Positions 33,422-47,700 of a stretch of DNA of 64,000 nt are shown here, piece by piece. Numbering within the stretch: the stretch's first letter is position 1; every line of letters starts with the position of its first letter. The DNA is taken from the NCBI RefSeq assembly GCF_021018895.1, contig NC_079369.1:6609194-6673193 (forward strand). The letters run 5' to 3'. The stretch is from Seriola aureovittata. Its lineage: Eukaryota > Chordata > Actinopteri > Carangiformes > Carangidae. The notes below the pieces were generated by a model. That model was not told where the DNA came from. It ran no database searches and saw only the letters and a program-made list of their open reading frames with translations. A program made the translations under genes and the position numbers.

Positions 33422-35820
33422 CATCCTCTTCCTGGAGTTTTTTTTTTTGTAGTTGCGCTGATCACACCCTCAGAGCAAAGGACTCCAGTACAGGTAGGAC
33501 GACAGCGCGACCAAGCTCATCTTTGTCTCTCAGCGTCAAAATGTTTCGGTGACAAAATGCGGTCCTGAAGGCTTTGAGGAAGGCATTTTAACGCAAATCT
33601 GTTGTTTTTTGTTGTCATAGTAGCTGCGAAATGGTTTCTGGACAAGACTCTTGTTGGAATTAAAGACAGCAAAAGGACAACAGTCTAATTCTATTCATAA
33701 AACTCGTCCTCGGTCTGGACCTTCAGGGTGAGCTCACACCTAAACTCCCAGACTCTGAATACAGGTGTGAGGACTTGCTTTTATTAACTGATTTCTATTT
33801 GATATCTTCATTTTATATGATTTCGTAATTTTTTTTTGTCTGTGTGCAACATGTAAATAAGACAAGTGTTTATTATGTTTTATACTTCTGCAAGCAGCCA
33901 GTTGTTTGTGTCATTTAACAGACAAAGTCAGGATTTCCAGTGTCTGGTGTGAACTGAATGGTAAGGAGGCAAAGTGAAATGCCCTAATTGCTTAATTTTG
34001 CCTTAACAAAGCTGGTGGTGCTAGGCTGGGACAGAGGAGCCGAAGAAGCAGAACAGAAACTTCAGCATCCCTAGTGGTCATGTTGTAATTTTAACACTTG
34101 GGTAAAATAGAGATTCAAATGGTTTCACGTATTTGAACAGCCTCAGGAGCACTTGATTTAATTAAACTTTCCTGGTACTTGAATAGCCCAAAAACAAACT
34201 CTGGTCATTTAACATAAACCAAGTGGTCCTTGTTTATTTGGTGGAGTCGATTTATACATTCAGTTATTTACATGTCAAAGTCACAGTCTTTTGTGTACAA
34301 ACTTGTCTCTTGGTGGTTTTCCTTGCTAGACCAGCTCAGCATAACATGTCAGGGTAGTTGTTTCGTGTCAGAACTGGCTCATTACCAACTTAAACTGCTA
34401 TTTACCTGCTGTACAGACATGGACTGTATCTGGCTAGCAATGAAAGCACCAACCCTGTGTGTGTTGAAGGAGAAGTCACCAGGCAAACCAGTTCTGTTAT
34501 TTTCCTCCAAACTTTCCTGTTATTTTCCTCTTGTCTCTGTGTGTTTATGAAGTAGACTCAAAGCTCTGGGATAAGCGCTTTTTTTTTTTTTTGTCCAATT
34601 TGAAACACAAGCTCATATTGAAACATCAACTTCTGCTAACACGTCTTCACCCTTCTAATCTCACTCATTTGCATCTTTCCACTGACTAAGTACCGCATCT
34701 AAAATTCACTCTGTTCTGTCTGAACACACTTTTACAGTGTGAGAGGACGGCCATTATGATAAGGAGGAGGTATTATAGCATCTGAGTATTGTATTAAGGT
34801 ATATTTGAAAAAATCTGAACATATCTTTTAAACCTGAATCTGCATGGTACATTTCACTCTTATCACTAAAAGGTCAAATACTGGGTTTCGTGTATTTTTC
34901 CATTTTACTGAGCATTTTGTCACTGAATGCTTCTTGCTGGAGAGACAGTTTGTATTCTGATTTTCAACAGGCTGCCAACATTTTTCTCATAACAGACTGT
35001 ATTCTGAGATGTTTTTATTTCCACAGTATCTGGATTATGTTATGACATTGGACATCATGGGCTGTATTTTCATGAAAACAGCGGTGGTGTGCAGAGTGCA
35101 GTCAAATGCGCCAAGCCCAGTGCACTGAAGCACACTTGGGTACTTTCATGGCCAGGCGCACCTGCGGCACACTTGGAAACAGGGTGGCATCAAAAAGAAA
35201 ACATCATAGGTAAACATATTAAATGATAAAACAGTCATGGCCAATCAGATTTTCTACTTTCATCTCTACTTTAAACACACGATTCCACATTAGTGACACA
35301 GTGACCTCAGAGGAAACTTGAAACAAACAGTTTCCAAATATGAACACAGCAGTTCAAACATACTGCAGCTTGTGACTCTTAAGTTGTATTCACTTTTGAA
35401 TTTGCTGTGGATATGTGGTCAAGTTTCCAATGCATAACAGGAGATCCATAACCACCTGCAGCTAAATACCATTTTAGTGCCGAATGTACAAGTAGAATTA
35501 AAAGTGCGGTCTTGTTTTTTCATGTTGTACTTCTTTTTTTCTGAAATGATTTTTAAAGTTTTAAAGTCGCCCAAATCATTGTTGGGAGTCTGGTACAGAA
35601 ATAGTTGTTTGCTTAATTGACATATTGTTGTATAAACATGATCCTGGCAGTGATACACAAATAAATGATGGTTTTTAATTCGGAACCACTATTATAAAAT
35701 GTAACCCAGACAGTCTTTGTCACGTCGTGTTTGTCATGGCAGCGACCTGTCTACCTGTAGCCTGTAGTAACAAAAGATGCTCCGGTGATACTTTGGCCAG
35801 ACTTGTGAAAAATAAAATGA
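33422..35820 (+). other. slc1a7: Probable slc1a7 3' untranslated region
   Basis: Follows the stop codon without a recognisable feature until polyadenylation-like AATAAA hexamers at 35660-35665 and 35811-35816. A weaker ATTAAA is at 34161-34166. The true cleavage site cannot be fixed from sequence alone. Confidence 0.4.
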
Positions 35821-38164
35821 AGCATGCGGCCATTGCCCCGGTTACCAAACAGATGAAGGCCCCAGGGGTTGATAAAGGAAACAGACTTTTCAGAGTGAGA
35901 TAGTAGCAGACAGAGAATTGATAATTGATAAGGGAGACACCAGAAAGGCCTTCAGTGGACTACCTACTAACTGCCGTGGATTACACAGTGCGAGTGGGGG
36001 TTATGAGATTTTCAAGGAGGTTTATATGGCTGTGATTTCACTGATAAAGTGATGCTGGATTCTTATCGCCTCAACTTCAAATGCGTTTCTCCTCGCACTG
36101 GGGCACATGGCATGACACCGATAAAAACACCCTCACCTGAGTGTGCCGCAGGAAAATAGCAGTTCATTAGTACACGGACATGAAAACAGACTCCAATATC
36201 TGCAGTATCTAACTGCACATTAGGTAGAAATGAGAAATGAGCAGTGACACTGCCCTGTGTGAGAACCTGCTGAAGTATCAATCAGATGTTCTGATGAATG
36301 TCAGGAAACGCACACGTCTTCTTCAGCCTTTTCAAATAATTTATTGCTGTGTTTGATGACTGTATATGTGACAATACAATACTGCTGTATGTGAAAGTGA
36401 CACTGTATTCATAGCAATATAGTGAGTGTAATAGGATGAGTATTTTCAATGTCATATAAAAATATGTGCTATCTTTTCTATGAAACAGGAGTGGATTTAA
36501 ATAGCAGCAGCAGCCTGGACTGAAGCTTCGGATGTGTTGAAATTGCTTTTATGATTGGAATATTTCATTCACAAGAACACTGTAAAATTAATATCATAAA
36601 AATACGGATTCATCCACATTGTAGGTAAATCACTGCCTAAGATTATCACTGGCTGTGTATCTGAATGATCTGAGAGTAGTGCTGACACAGTACTCGTAAT
36701 AAGTAAATTGAAAGAAAATTAATATAGATCAATTTGATTATGATTATTACTTTAAATATCATTTACCATCAAAAGTTACAATCCTTAACATTTCAGTTCT
36801 GGTTGATCTGATGAAAGCTGGTGGTAACAGAAAGTGTGTTTTCATTACACAAGATGAGGAGACATCAGCTTTGGAGCACACCTAATAAAATCATGGACTA
36901 ATTCATAGTGTCAATGTTTTAATAGAAAAAGCCTGAAAAAGACAGTAAACAATCTCGGTTATTCTGAACTCTGCAGTGTGTGACATATCTGCATCGTGTC
37001 CAGTGCGTTTAAGCTTCATTTCCTTTAACCACTTGTGCATTGATTCTTAATTTGAAGTCCACCTGAGAAAAGCAGACTCTGCCAGCAACAACAACACATC
37101 TATGTAGAATCAAAATTGAGGAATGCAAATACAGTGAGAGCCTTTTGCTAAAGTATGTGGGCCATAAATTGTATTAAAAACAGTTCTTGATATAATGAAC
37201 ATTTTAAGGATTGTAACTTTAAAGCTTCTCAAATGAGATGTTTTATTTTCTGCTATTTTTTCTACTCTATATCATTATAAATGGAAATGTTGAGATTTTT
37301 GGATTGTTGATATGACAAAATCACCTCAAGCCGGGAACACACCCGCCCTGTGGCATGTGCGTGGCAGCTGTGGAATGTCTTGGTTTTCATTCGACGCCCA
37401 TGTTAAAGGGTTATAGCCTAGCGGACAGACTGCCTGCGTAGGACGCAGGAGATATGCAGCCGGTGTGACCACACACAGGTGCGAGCTGCAGCAGGTCGGC
37501 GACGCAGCTGCCACGCACATGCAATGCAGGCAGTGTGTTCCCGTTGCTCCAGGAGTTGGGCTTTCGACAGAGACAAAGATGAATTGATTAAAAATAAGCG
37601 ATAGATTACTCGATAATGAAATTGAAATGAAGCCCCTTTAACAGTCGCAGTGTTTCATTCAACAGATTTCAATGGGAGTCAGACTGCTTGTCTGGCCAGC
37701 CTTGGTGTTAAAAATACAAATTGTTTCACAGTATTTCTAGTACAATCACCTTTTTATGCCAGGGAGACATGGTAGCCATTAACAAAATGACATAAAGCAG
37801 ACATAAAGACAATCTGTCCTTTTTCACTCTGCTTACATTTTTGGTAATTGATTCAGAGACATTTACATGGGAAAATTCACATTGACTTTTGTGAATGCAT
37901 TGTTCAGAATAAAGCACAAAACACAAATGGTAGACGCTGCATGTCAACAGTCAAAAACAAATATTAAAGCTTCGATATAAAGATATGCAATACTAACCAG
38001 CCCATAAAATGGAAACTAAAGTAACTTCATCCGGTATCCTGCACCAGAAATATGTGACTCTGCCACTCAGCACAAAACAATCATGTACCTGGGAAAAGAC
38101 ATTCACAGGTTCAATCCGATGTAGAAGCCCTCTCTGTCCTTTATGCAATCCAGTCCAATGTCAG
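35821..38164. other. Gap between the convergent slc1a7 and podn 3' ends
   Basis: On the - strand, AATAAA hexamers that could end podn lie at 37247-37242 and 36345-36340. The foldback element at 37332-37543 would then lie inside or near the podn 3' UTR. No coding feature was seen. Confidence 0.5.
37332..37543. mobile_element. 212-bp foldback element
   Basis: The 39-bp arms at the two ends are inverted copies. They share an outer cgggaacacac (11 bp) and an inner gcatgtgcgtggcagctg (18 bp) exactly, with a diverged spacer of about 10 bp between. The interior is GC-rich against an AT-rich surrounding. No clear target duplication was found. Confidence 0.8.
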
Positions 38165-38306
38165 CTATGTTTCCCGTTCCTCCATCTCGTCTCTTTTAAA
38201 GGGGAAGTCGGCGTTTCCTGCTGCAGTGCCAAAGTCCAGCACTTGCAAGTTGGACAGGTGGGCGAAAGATCTTTCATCCACAGAGTCCACAGACAGGCGG
38301 TTAAAC
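38165..38306 (-). CDS. podn: podn last coding exon
   Basis: Begins (R)[20 protein letters not shown], then [16 protein letters not shown], and ends [10 protein letters not shown] with a TAG stop. It keeps the final leucine-rich repeat but has only a short charged tail. The acceptor is ttcctttaaag. Confidence 0.93.
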
Positions 38307-38689
38307 CTTTAAAGGAAAGAAAGCGAGACAAGTTTGTGAAGTGTTTTTTCCTCATTTGACAGTGGATTAAAATAGCCATTTGATGACTGTTTTTTCAGAA
38401 GCTAAAAGCAAAAATCCTTGCAGAGGACATGGTGACATTTACAAATCAGGAGAAGCATCTGACAGCTTCTCTCCACTTAGGAAGCAGTATAGCGAGAGCC
38501 ATCTGTTGAGCATATATGCCACTCTGAACAGGTGCACGTTCACTTCACATCAAAGCACTTCTGAAGATACCTTGAATCAACTGCATCTACTCTTATCTAT
38601 CAGTGAAAATGCTTGCATATGTTGCCCATGAACTTAAAAAGCTAGACAACATTGCAATTCACATGAACATGCAATTAGTAATAAACACA

Positions 38690-38726
<37 letters not shown>

Positions 38727-41700
38727 AAATCCTCCCTCCACTTTCCCAAGTGATGCATTCAAGTGGCTCTAAATTGGCTCAGGCCAAAAGCTCCCAGCTG
38801 TATAGGAAATTTTGTGAAAAAGCAATGTGGCAGCAGCTGATATGAACAACATGAAGAGCACAACAGCCTGGAAGGGGTCAAGGCCGTAAACAAGAGCCAT
38901 AAAGCAGCTACATTGGGGTCAGACAGGAAACCAAACAGGACAAAAGCCTTGAGAGCGCTTGTTCAAAACCTCTTTACTTTGCTGTCTGAATGCTGCTTTC
39001 AGCTGCAGCACATGTGGGTATAAGCCTGCACTATGTGGAATAAACCAAAGTGGAAAATTTGCTGAATGCACACAAGTTAGAGGAGATGGAGAGATTAGAT
39101 ACCACACCACAGTACTCTGCGAAATGAAGCTCAGTCAGACGTCTGTCCAACACACAGTAAATTTAGTGGATTAGTAACAGACTAAGACCACTAGGTTCAC
39201 TGTTATGAGTTTAAACTGTGGTGTTAAAAGGGTTTGGAAATGTAAAACTAACCTGAATAGCTTAAATACCTCAGAATCTCAGTTTGTACTCAAAACTCTA
39301 AATGACTAGTTTGACATTTTGGAAAATGTGCTTTGCTGTCCAGACATGGATACGAAGACTGATACCAGTCTCATATCTTTACAGTAAATATAAAGCTACA
39401 GCAAGCAGCAGGCATGCTTAGGAAGACACTGAAAATAGAAATAATCTAGCACATAACCCCCAGAAAACCACAAAATGGCACTTTTACTCTTCACTTTTTG
39501 TAAGGATTACACAAACAAAATGTAACATGTTACTTGTTGCGCTTTAAAAGGTGGTGGTAGGCAGATTTTCTTACTATTGGACAGAACCAGGCTAACTGTT
39601 TCCCCCTTTTTCTTTGTGCTAAACTAAGCTAACCAGCTGCTGGTTTAAGCTTCAGATATGCAGTACATAATCTTATTTCCCAAAATGTCAAACTATTTCT
39701 TTAAATTTAAAGTTATGCATTGTGAATTAGATTTTACTTCAGACACTTTACCAAGATTAAAAAAATACAGAAATCCAAAACACTGTAGTACATCCACCCG
39801 ACTCTAGCTGTCCTTTGGTGTAGCAAATAACCATAGAGGGTGAAATACAAGCATTTAACGCCTGTTCACTTCTTATAAGGAAAGAAAATCCAGGACTGAC
39901 TATTAGCATCAACATGAATGAGACTGAGAGAGGGTTTGTGTGTCCCTTACCGGAGGAAGATGCCTTTGATGTTCGGAGTGCCTTCAAATGCTGAAGCAGG
40001 AACAGTGGAGATGCGATTACTTTGCAGGTAAAGGTACTCCAGAGACTCAGGTAGGTCAGAGGGGATGTGTGACAGCTGGTTGCCAGACAGATCTAATGTC
40101 TAAAATTACAAGATAAATATAATGAACAACATTAAACATTTTCACTGATCTATGTGATACATTTTTGTAGAATAACCAGCAATATACAAAAATATGCTTT
40201 ATACTGCATGTGTAACTAAGAGCCCTTTTGCACTGCAGGAAGCCAACAAAACAAAACAATGTGTAGTCAGTGTCATAGGTTCTGCTTTTGCTTTGAATTC
40301 CTACATTTTGGCTATACCCAGAACATGAAAGACAAATCTTTTCTACTGAGACTTTTTTGAGTTCAGGGTGTGCCAGGTCTGCACTGTTATAGCCCTGGTT
40401 TGTGTCTCTTACGTGTTAGCACACAATCGAGGTGACCATCGGTTTCTCTGAAAGATCACTCAAGTTCTGTGTGACAAAACAGTGCAGGTGGTGGCTGACT
40501 GATAAGTTTTTCCCTTGGGGTTTATCATAGCTGTATGCATTTGCGGCTGAGATCATTCAGTACTGCAGACGTGTATACTTTACTTGACTCAGCTCGGCAG
40601 CTGCTGACACTTCTCGCACAGTCTAAATGCTGCTCAAGATCGCCAAATAAGGCATAAATTACTTCTACTCACTAGCAAAGAATCTTCGTGAATCTTTGGT
40701 GCCTCTTACACATAAAACTCAGAAGTTCCTAATCTCAAAAATTCGGTAGACGGGATAATCCTCTCCTCTGCAGTGCTGTCGATCTTGATTGGTCAAGCAT
40801 ATTTTTCATCATATCACAACAAAGACAATTATGGCAAGCTTATTGTGAAAAAAATTAAAAGATTAAACACGACTACAGAAAATTACAAGATCAGAGTGTT
40901 TGTGATGGAGCAAACTAAAGTACGACAAAGGGGTTTGATGAGACCTGGAGGTTGCTTTGGGCCACCAGCCACAGCAGGTCCTTGGATTCCACCTTGGTGT
41001 TGTATCTTATGTTCACAAAAATTTGAAAGAAAGATGTCTATAAACTTTAATAATTTCAACACCACTGCCACTACTGTTGTCTGTGCCAGAACCACTTCAG
41101 TTGATTAAAATCATTTAGGTCAGTCTCACTTTAGCCCTTTCAAATGGTAAGGTAAACGTGTTAGTTTCTAAAATACAGTGAAAACACATGGTAGAACCTC
41201 GAGTCAAAGCCTCATAAAGTTCTTAAATGGTCAGGCTATGAGAATATGTTACAGGCTGTAAGTTAACGAAATGGACAAGGGCTAAAAAAAAAAAAAAAAG
41301 TCCTGGAAGCACTAGTATCTGATCTATGTATCTCCCAGACACTCACTGCGAGCGCACTGAGCTCCATCCAGGCTCCCTGGTAGACTGAGTTCAGTTTCAG
41401 CTCGTTGTCACTTAGGATGAGCTTTCGTAGTTTCTCCATGCCTGTAAGCGCACCGTCCGGTATGGAGTTGAGCTGGTTGTTCTTGATTTCGAGGATGTGC
41501 AGGCTGCGAGGAAGACCCAGAGGCATGGAGTGAAGGTTGTTCCCCGACATATCCAGTTTTTCCAATATACGCAGCTTCCTGAAGGCCTCGCGGTGCACTT
41601 TCGGACTGGTCAGCTTGTTGTAGCTGAGGTTGAGCTCCGTCAGGGTGTACAATAGGATCAGGTCATTGCGACCAATCTCGGAAATGGAGTTGTGGAGCAG

Positions 41701-44700
41701 CATTAGGGTCTTGGCCCGTCGAGGCAAGCCCCTGGGAACCCGCTCCAGCAAATTGTTGTACATGTGTAGAGTATGCAGCTTCTTCAAACCCTAGTGAAAA
41801 TGCAAATTAGAGATTTAACAGGTGATCCATTTTATACAGAAGATCGAAATATCACATGCAAAGCAGTTGAGCATGAATCTTCATGCTTTTTACATGAGTT
41901 TGCTTTTCTATAAAAGATCTAAAAGAGTATGAAATGGAAAAAGAAATGTACCTGAAAAGCAGCTGGGTGGATGGAACGTGAGCGGAGCTTGTTATTGTGC
42001 AGGAGCAGGTACTCAAGGTTTCGGACAGAGGTAAGAGCATCTCCAGGGATGCTGCGGATGGCGTTCTTCTCCAGGTGTAGGAGCACTAGACTGCGAGGCA
42101 GACCCTTGGGAACAATGCTCAGGTTGTTATTCGACAAATCCAGGCACTCCAGACTGCTCAGCTGGCTACCAGAAGAGGAGGAGCGGAAGTCATGAAATTA
42201 GTTCTCTGATCCTGGACTATGCTACTTTCTCTTTGCTGCTGCAACACAATATTTCACACATAAATCTATGTATAATACAGGCTTTGCACTTGGCAACGCC
42301 ATTAACATAGAATATGTTAACCACTGGTGGTGTGTGAGTGATGATTTTGTCCACCTGAAAGTCTCGTTGTCCATGCCCTCATTGCTGAGGAGGTTGTTCT
42401 GGAGATACAACTCTCTGAGGTTTGACAAGTTGTCAAACGCCCCCGCTGGGATTTTCTCCAACTTGTTACTCTGTAACAACAGCACTGGTCCTTATGCTAT
42501 CATCATTACCATATTCATGGATGAAAAGAAACAGATTTATGTCCTCCACCTAAAATCTAACTGCAAACTTAAGCAGAAAGGGCACTGTAGTATCTATCTA
42601 GCAGATCATCCACTCTCAGGGTATTATGTGTTGTTACAGCTGCTGTACCTTGAGATGGAGACGGTAAAGGTTGGAAGGTAGGCTCTTGGGTACAACACGG
42701 AGGAAGTTGCTGGACATGGTAAGGATCTCCAGATTGTTAGAAGCATTGAACATGTTATCAGGAAGTCCTGCATCAGTCAGCTTGTTGTTATGAAGATACA
42801 CAGACCTGGTCAAAGGATAGTGCTATGAGTAAATGGACATAATTCCAGCAAAAAAGGATAAATTTACACATACACATTCATACCTCAGTTTTGGTTTATG
42901 GCCAAAAGTATATGGGTAGATCCTTACAAGCTGATTAGCAGCAAAATCAGCACTAACCAAAGAGGGTGGTAGGACCTTTGGTGCAGAGGTAAGCTGCAAG
43001 CACAAGAAAAGAAGCATTGTCCTGTTATAGTCTGTGGTTTGCATCCTCTCTCCTGCCAAAAGTAAAGTTTGATTTTAACTATTACCACAATCTTTCCCTC
43101 AGTTTGAACAAGTATTTTATCCATGCTAGTGGCGGGTCAATGTTCATCAGTTGGCCACTCATTCAGTGAGACCACCACTTTGGTCAAGACTGAAGTATCT
43201 AGACAAAAACTTCCAAGATATTCATGGTTACAAATGACTTTGGTGATTACCTGACTTTTCGTCTAATGCCATCATGAGGGTTGACATTTTTTGGTTTTAT
43301 GCAAAATGTCTAGAAAGCCACTACTGTGTCTTTTGGATGGATTTACACTAGAATTGGTACAGACATGCATAGTTCCCCAAAAATGTACCCTATAACTGAT
43401 ATCCTGATTTTCCTCTAGGGTCACATTATTTGTTCAGAGTGGGATTTGGTTCAGAAATTCAGTGTCCCCTCAAGATGAATTATAAACACTTTGATCACTT
43501 TTCATCTAGTGTCACCACCAGTTCAAAAAGATGATGTCCAAATATTGTACCTACAAAACTAATGTTCATGGTATCAGCTATGCCTTGTGTTTAGTGCTAA
43601 TTAGCAAATGCTAGTATGCTAACAAGCTGAACTAAGATGGTGAGCATGGTAAACATTATTCCTGGGAATCTGAAATTGCCATAACATTGTCATTGTGACC
43701 ATGTTAGCATGCTAATGTTAGCAATTATCTCAAAGCAGATAACTTCACAGAACAGCTGGTATAGCTGTAAACTCTTAAGGACTGTGCCATCAGGGCAAGC
43801 AAGGCAAGCAGTGCTTGACCAGTTAAAGCTAAAAGTATACATCAATTAGAATAATACTGAAGTGGAAGTGATATCTCTCTTTACATCAGATCTCAGGGCA
43901 GCGTTTTAATTTACTGCCCTCTTGTGGCAACTGCATTTTTTTGGATGTTTGCACATGCACATTGAGGATAATCCTCGGATCTTTGACGAGTGACTTCAGT
44001 ATAGCCAAAGTGTGCTTGACTCAACTTCCACCATTCTGAGATCAGTTATGATATCATGTATCAAACACATGCGCAGATGTGCGTGGATCTAAACAAAACT
44101 AGAAAATTATTTATCAGTCTTTTCTTCCTAAGCACTAAGAGGCAGCAGCAGCAAGTAAACAAGCAAATTACACTGTGATTTTTAATCTCTGCAAGATCTG
44201 TAGTAAGATTGAGAAGTCTGAGACAGCACATTGTTACACAAGTGGTGAAGTATACCTCAGTACATAGGTTGTGCGCATAGCGGGTGAGAAAGAGAGAGCG
44301 AGAGAGAAAGAGAGAGAGAGAGATGAGGCTGGCTGGCCACCACGCACGCATGCAATGTCAGAGCAAAACACAAAACAATTAACACTGATTTTGAGGGTGA
44401 GCGGATGGCGACTACATCCTAGTCTTCTTTTCTGTGACTATAAATACTGTTTGTCTGATCAAACAGGGGTGGGGTTTTTTTTTGTTTTGTTTTGTTTTTT
44501 TTTAACCTGAATGATGAGTCTCTCCACTGTTGTGTTGAACTGTCAGCCAGGTGCTATGCTTATCTTATCAAACAGCAGGTCCAGGTGATGGGATCAAGAG
44601 GCTCTGGTGGGTGTAGCAGGCTGGCAGACAGCGGCAGTTATCAGTGTAAGTTATTGTTAAAGAGCAGGACATAGTTGTGATGTGGACTCTGGCATCCACT

Positions 44701-47700
44701 TCGGTTAGAATCATTTTAAAAATGACATATTTATAGTTATTTTTATAATTATTGTTCTTGATGTGGACAGCCCTTTTGTTTGTTTTTTCAAACATGCATA
44801 ATTTCAAACTTCATAACCTCAACCAAGTTGTTCTGGTAGTCTAAATTCAACAAAATTGTGGGAATGGCAGATCAGAAAATGTTCAGTGAATAGTTTTTGT
44901 GATGGTCATATGGGTTTGTTTTGAAACCCAATGATACACGACTTATTTATGTTGGATTTTTTTCCACCACTTCAAATGTTTGCCTTTGTACAGCTTGTCT
45001 GTCCCCTTCAAAGAACTGGACACTATTTAATTTGTTACAGAGCAGAAACGTTGTAGGCAACCTGTGTACTCCTTCATATATCAGCATAGTTCACCACAAC
45101 TAGAGCTTTACTGTACAAAATAGCAGAGGGTATAGAAATCCGAGAAGCACTGGTGAGATTAGATGTTCATTTAGAGCCCCCTCCTTTATAATATGGTTTA
45201 TGGATTAAAGCAGCATGGGTGTCTTTGAGGCTTAGTGAGCACTTAAAAATCCCCTATTCTTCCTGTATGCTGTTTGCCTATTCATCTCAGTGAAGGCACA
45301 AATCTCTCCATCTTTTCTCTCCTGCTCTGCGTCCAAAAGGGTCAGTAACATTTTAGCTCTGACCAGCTGGCACAGCCATACTGGAAGTCATTACAAGCAT
45401 AAGCTCACACAGTGTATGAGAAGAGACTGCCACCTCTCTTTGCCAGCTGGCACTATATCAGCATATCAAAATAGAATAGAATAGAATAGAATAATAATGA
45501 GATGAACATGTAAAAGATGAACTTGCTGTTGCATTATGTAAGCATCAGTGGCGTGCCGTCAGGGCAAGCAAGGCGAACAGTGCTTGACCAGTTAAAGCTG
45601 AATATGGACATCATTTAGAATGATACCAAAGTGGAAGCGATCTCTCTCCTTACATCTGATCTCATAACAGTGTTCTGTCCCATAAAGGATCTGATTCTTG
45701 TTTACATCCATCATGTAATTTACTGCCCACTTGTGGCAACAGCAGGCTATTGTCTCTGGGAGTTAGCTTGACTACCAGCCGTTGTAGTTTCTATCATTTA
45801 CATAACTGTGACCATGTCCCATTGACAAAGGCTGGGGCTTGTCGAGCAGGAAGGGGAGCTGCATTTTCTTTTTGGAGGTTTGTGCATGCACATTGAGGAT
45901 AATCCTGGGATCTTTGTGGGCCACTAGCTATAGCGAAAGCGTGCTGGTCAAGCTGTCCTTGACTCATCTTCTACTGTTCTGAGATCACTTACGATATTGC
46001 ATGCATTACACGCATCTGTGTGTGGAAACTAAACTTGCAGATTAAGTGATAAGAGGCAGAAGAGGCAAGTTAAGTTTGAGAAGTTTGAGGGTTAGCTCCG
46101 GAATACATCTCAATCCTGGACCTACAAAAGTGGGACATTTTGCAAAAGTAACCTGAAATAAAATTCAGAAAGGACAGAGGTATCAGCATCAAGTACCAAA
46201 ACTAGCTGAAGAAATATGTTTTGAATCAAAACAACTAGCTAACTGTGTAGCTAGCTAGCCTGCTGTCTTCAGCCAGGAAGGAGCACAGAAAGGTGAACAT
46301 GTCCAGGCAGAGTGTAGCAAGATGGAGCACAGGAAAGACAGGCAGCACAAAATCATGAGACAGGACAGGGCTTGAATTTAAGAAAACTTTGCTACTGTAG
46401 GTATGTTTTGGTCAGGTCCATATTTTTCTCGGTGCTGTACTAAATGGTGGATTTTGGAGGGGTGGTGTGAGTGTCTGGTTGGGGGTGAGGTTTTGGGGGG
46501 GGGGGGGGGGGGGGGGGCACTTGTTGTTTGGCACAGCTTTCCTTTCTGTAAATGGTAAGTAGAGAGAACAAACATTTGAAAGTCTGGTAAATGACTCACC
46601 TTGTTATTTGCCAAGTATAAATAGGCCAGCTGTTCGAGCATCTCAAAACCTTCATCTTCAAGGCCTGCAAACAGAAAAGCATACTGCATTCCTAATCAAT
46701 ATGTTTAAGCACACATCACCAGCCAAAATATAATTATATGTACCGGTACACATAGTAGGCAGTTCAAGAAAAATGACACCAATTTTACATATTGTAAATT
46801 GGTAGTTTGTAGTGGGACTACTAGGGACTAGGGATACAGATAGATAGATACTTTATTTATCCCCTAGGGGAAATTCATGATATGTGGAGAGCTAAAGGAA
46901 ATTCAAACAGGTAAATTTACATACTGTAGGTTACTTAACACTACAAGCTTGAAAGGCCCAACACACTTCTTCAGTGAAGGTGGAAATTATGCAACACTTT
47001 GTTGATTTGATTTGTTTTATTCACTTCAATGATTCATAGTCATTATGTGGTTTGTTTATTTTTTTCTAAGCTCTGGGGTAATATTTTGGTAAGTCGACTC
47101 TAAACCGTGCCTCTTACCCAATGTCAGCTGGGATTGACTGGTATACAATCTCATCATATCAATTTACCTCGCATACAATCTATCCCATTACAACAAAATG
47201 TTTGAGTCACAATGATATGGGAAGCTACAGTTAGGGCTTTAGCAAACCAGCAGTCACCACAGCTGTCCAGAAATCCACAGAGCTGAATCTGTTCATCTTG
47301 GCATTCTTGATTGGCCACAGTGACAATGACCAACTGGCATTCAGCCACTAGCAGGAACAATGCAGGCTTAATCAGAAGGTTACATGACACGGGTTTTGCT
47401 TGTTATGTGGCTATTCTAGCTATGCTATCTAATATATGGATATAAATTGTTTCATCTGAACCTCCCAAACTCACAGGGTTTAGCCCTCATACAGCTGTTG
47501 TGGACTTGCAATGTTGTTTGCAAGCATTAGCAATTCAGAACTTTACTTTCTGCCTTTTCAAGTGAAATAATTTTGCAGACACTGGGACTATTACAAGATA
47601 ACAGTAAATGCTACAATATAGAGTAAAAATAATGCAAGTACAGTTGTAAATTCAATCAATTACGCAGCAATATCAAACAAAAGTTGACTAGCACTAGCTA

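Larger units (their letters stand above)
38307..39950. other. Last podn intron (1.6 kb)
   Basis: Contains a CA tract (about 38693-38725) and the TA-flanked element at 39309-39693. Nothing else recognisable. Confidence 0.7.
42994..46599. other. podn intron (3.6 kb)
   Basis: Largely transposon-derived: a dispersed repeat at about 43130-43780, two hAT-like copies, a purine tract, an AATAG run (45472-45494) and a 23-G homopolymer. No exon seen. Confidence 0.7.

Noticed and set aside
40773..41108. Overlapping 111- and 70-residue frames as small genes
   Set aside because: They lie in a podn intron, have no splice signals or recognisable domain, and one is the shadow of the other.
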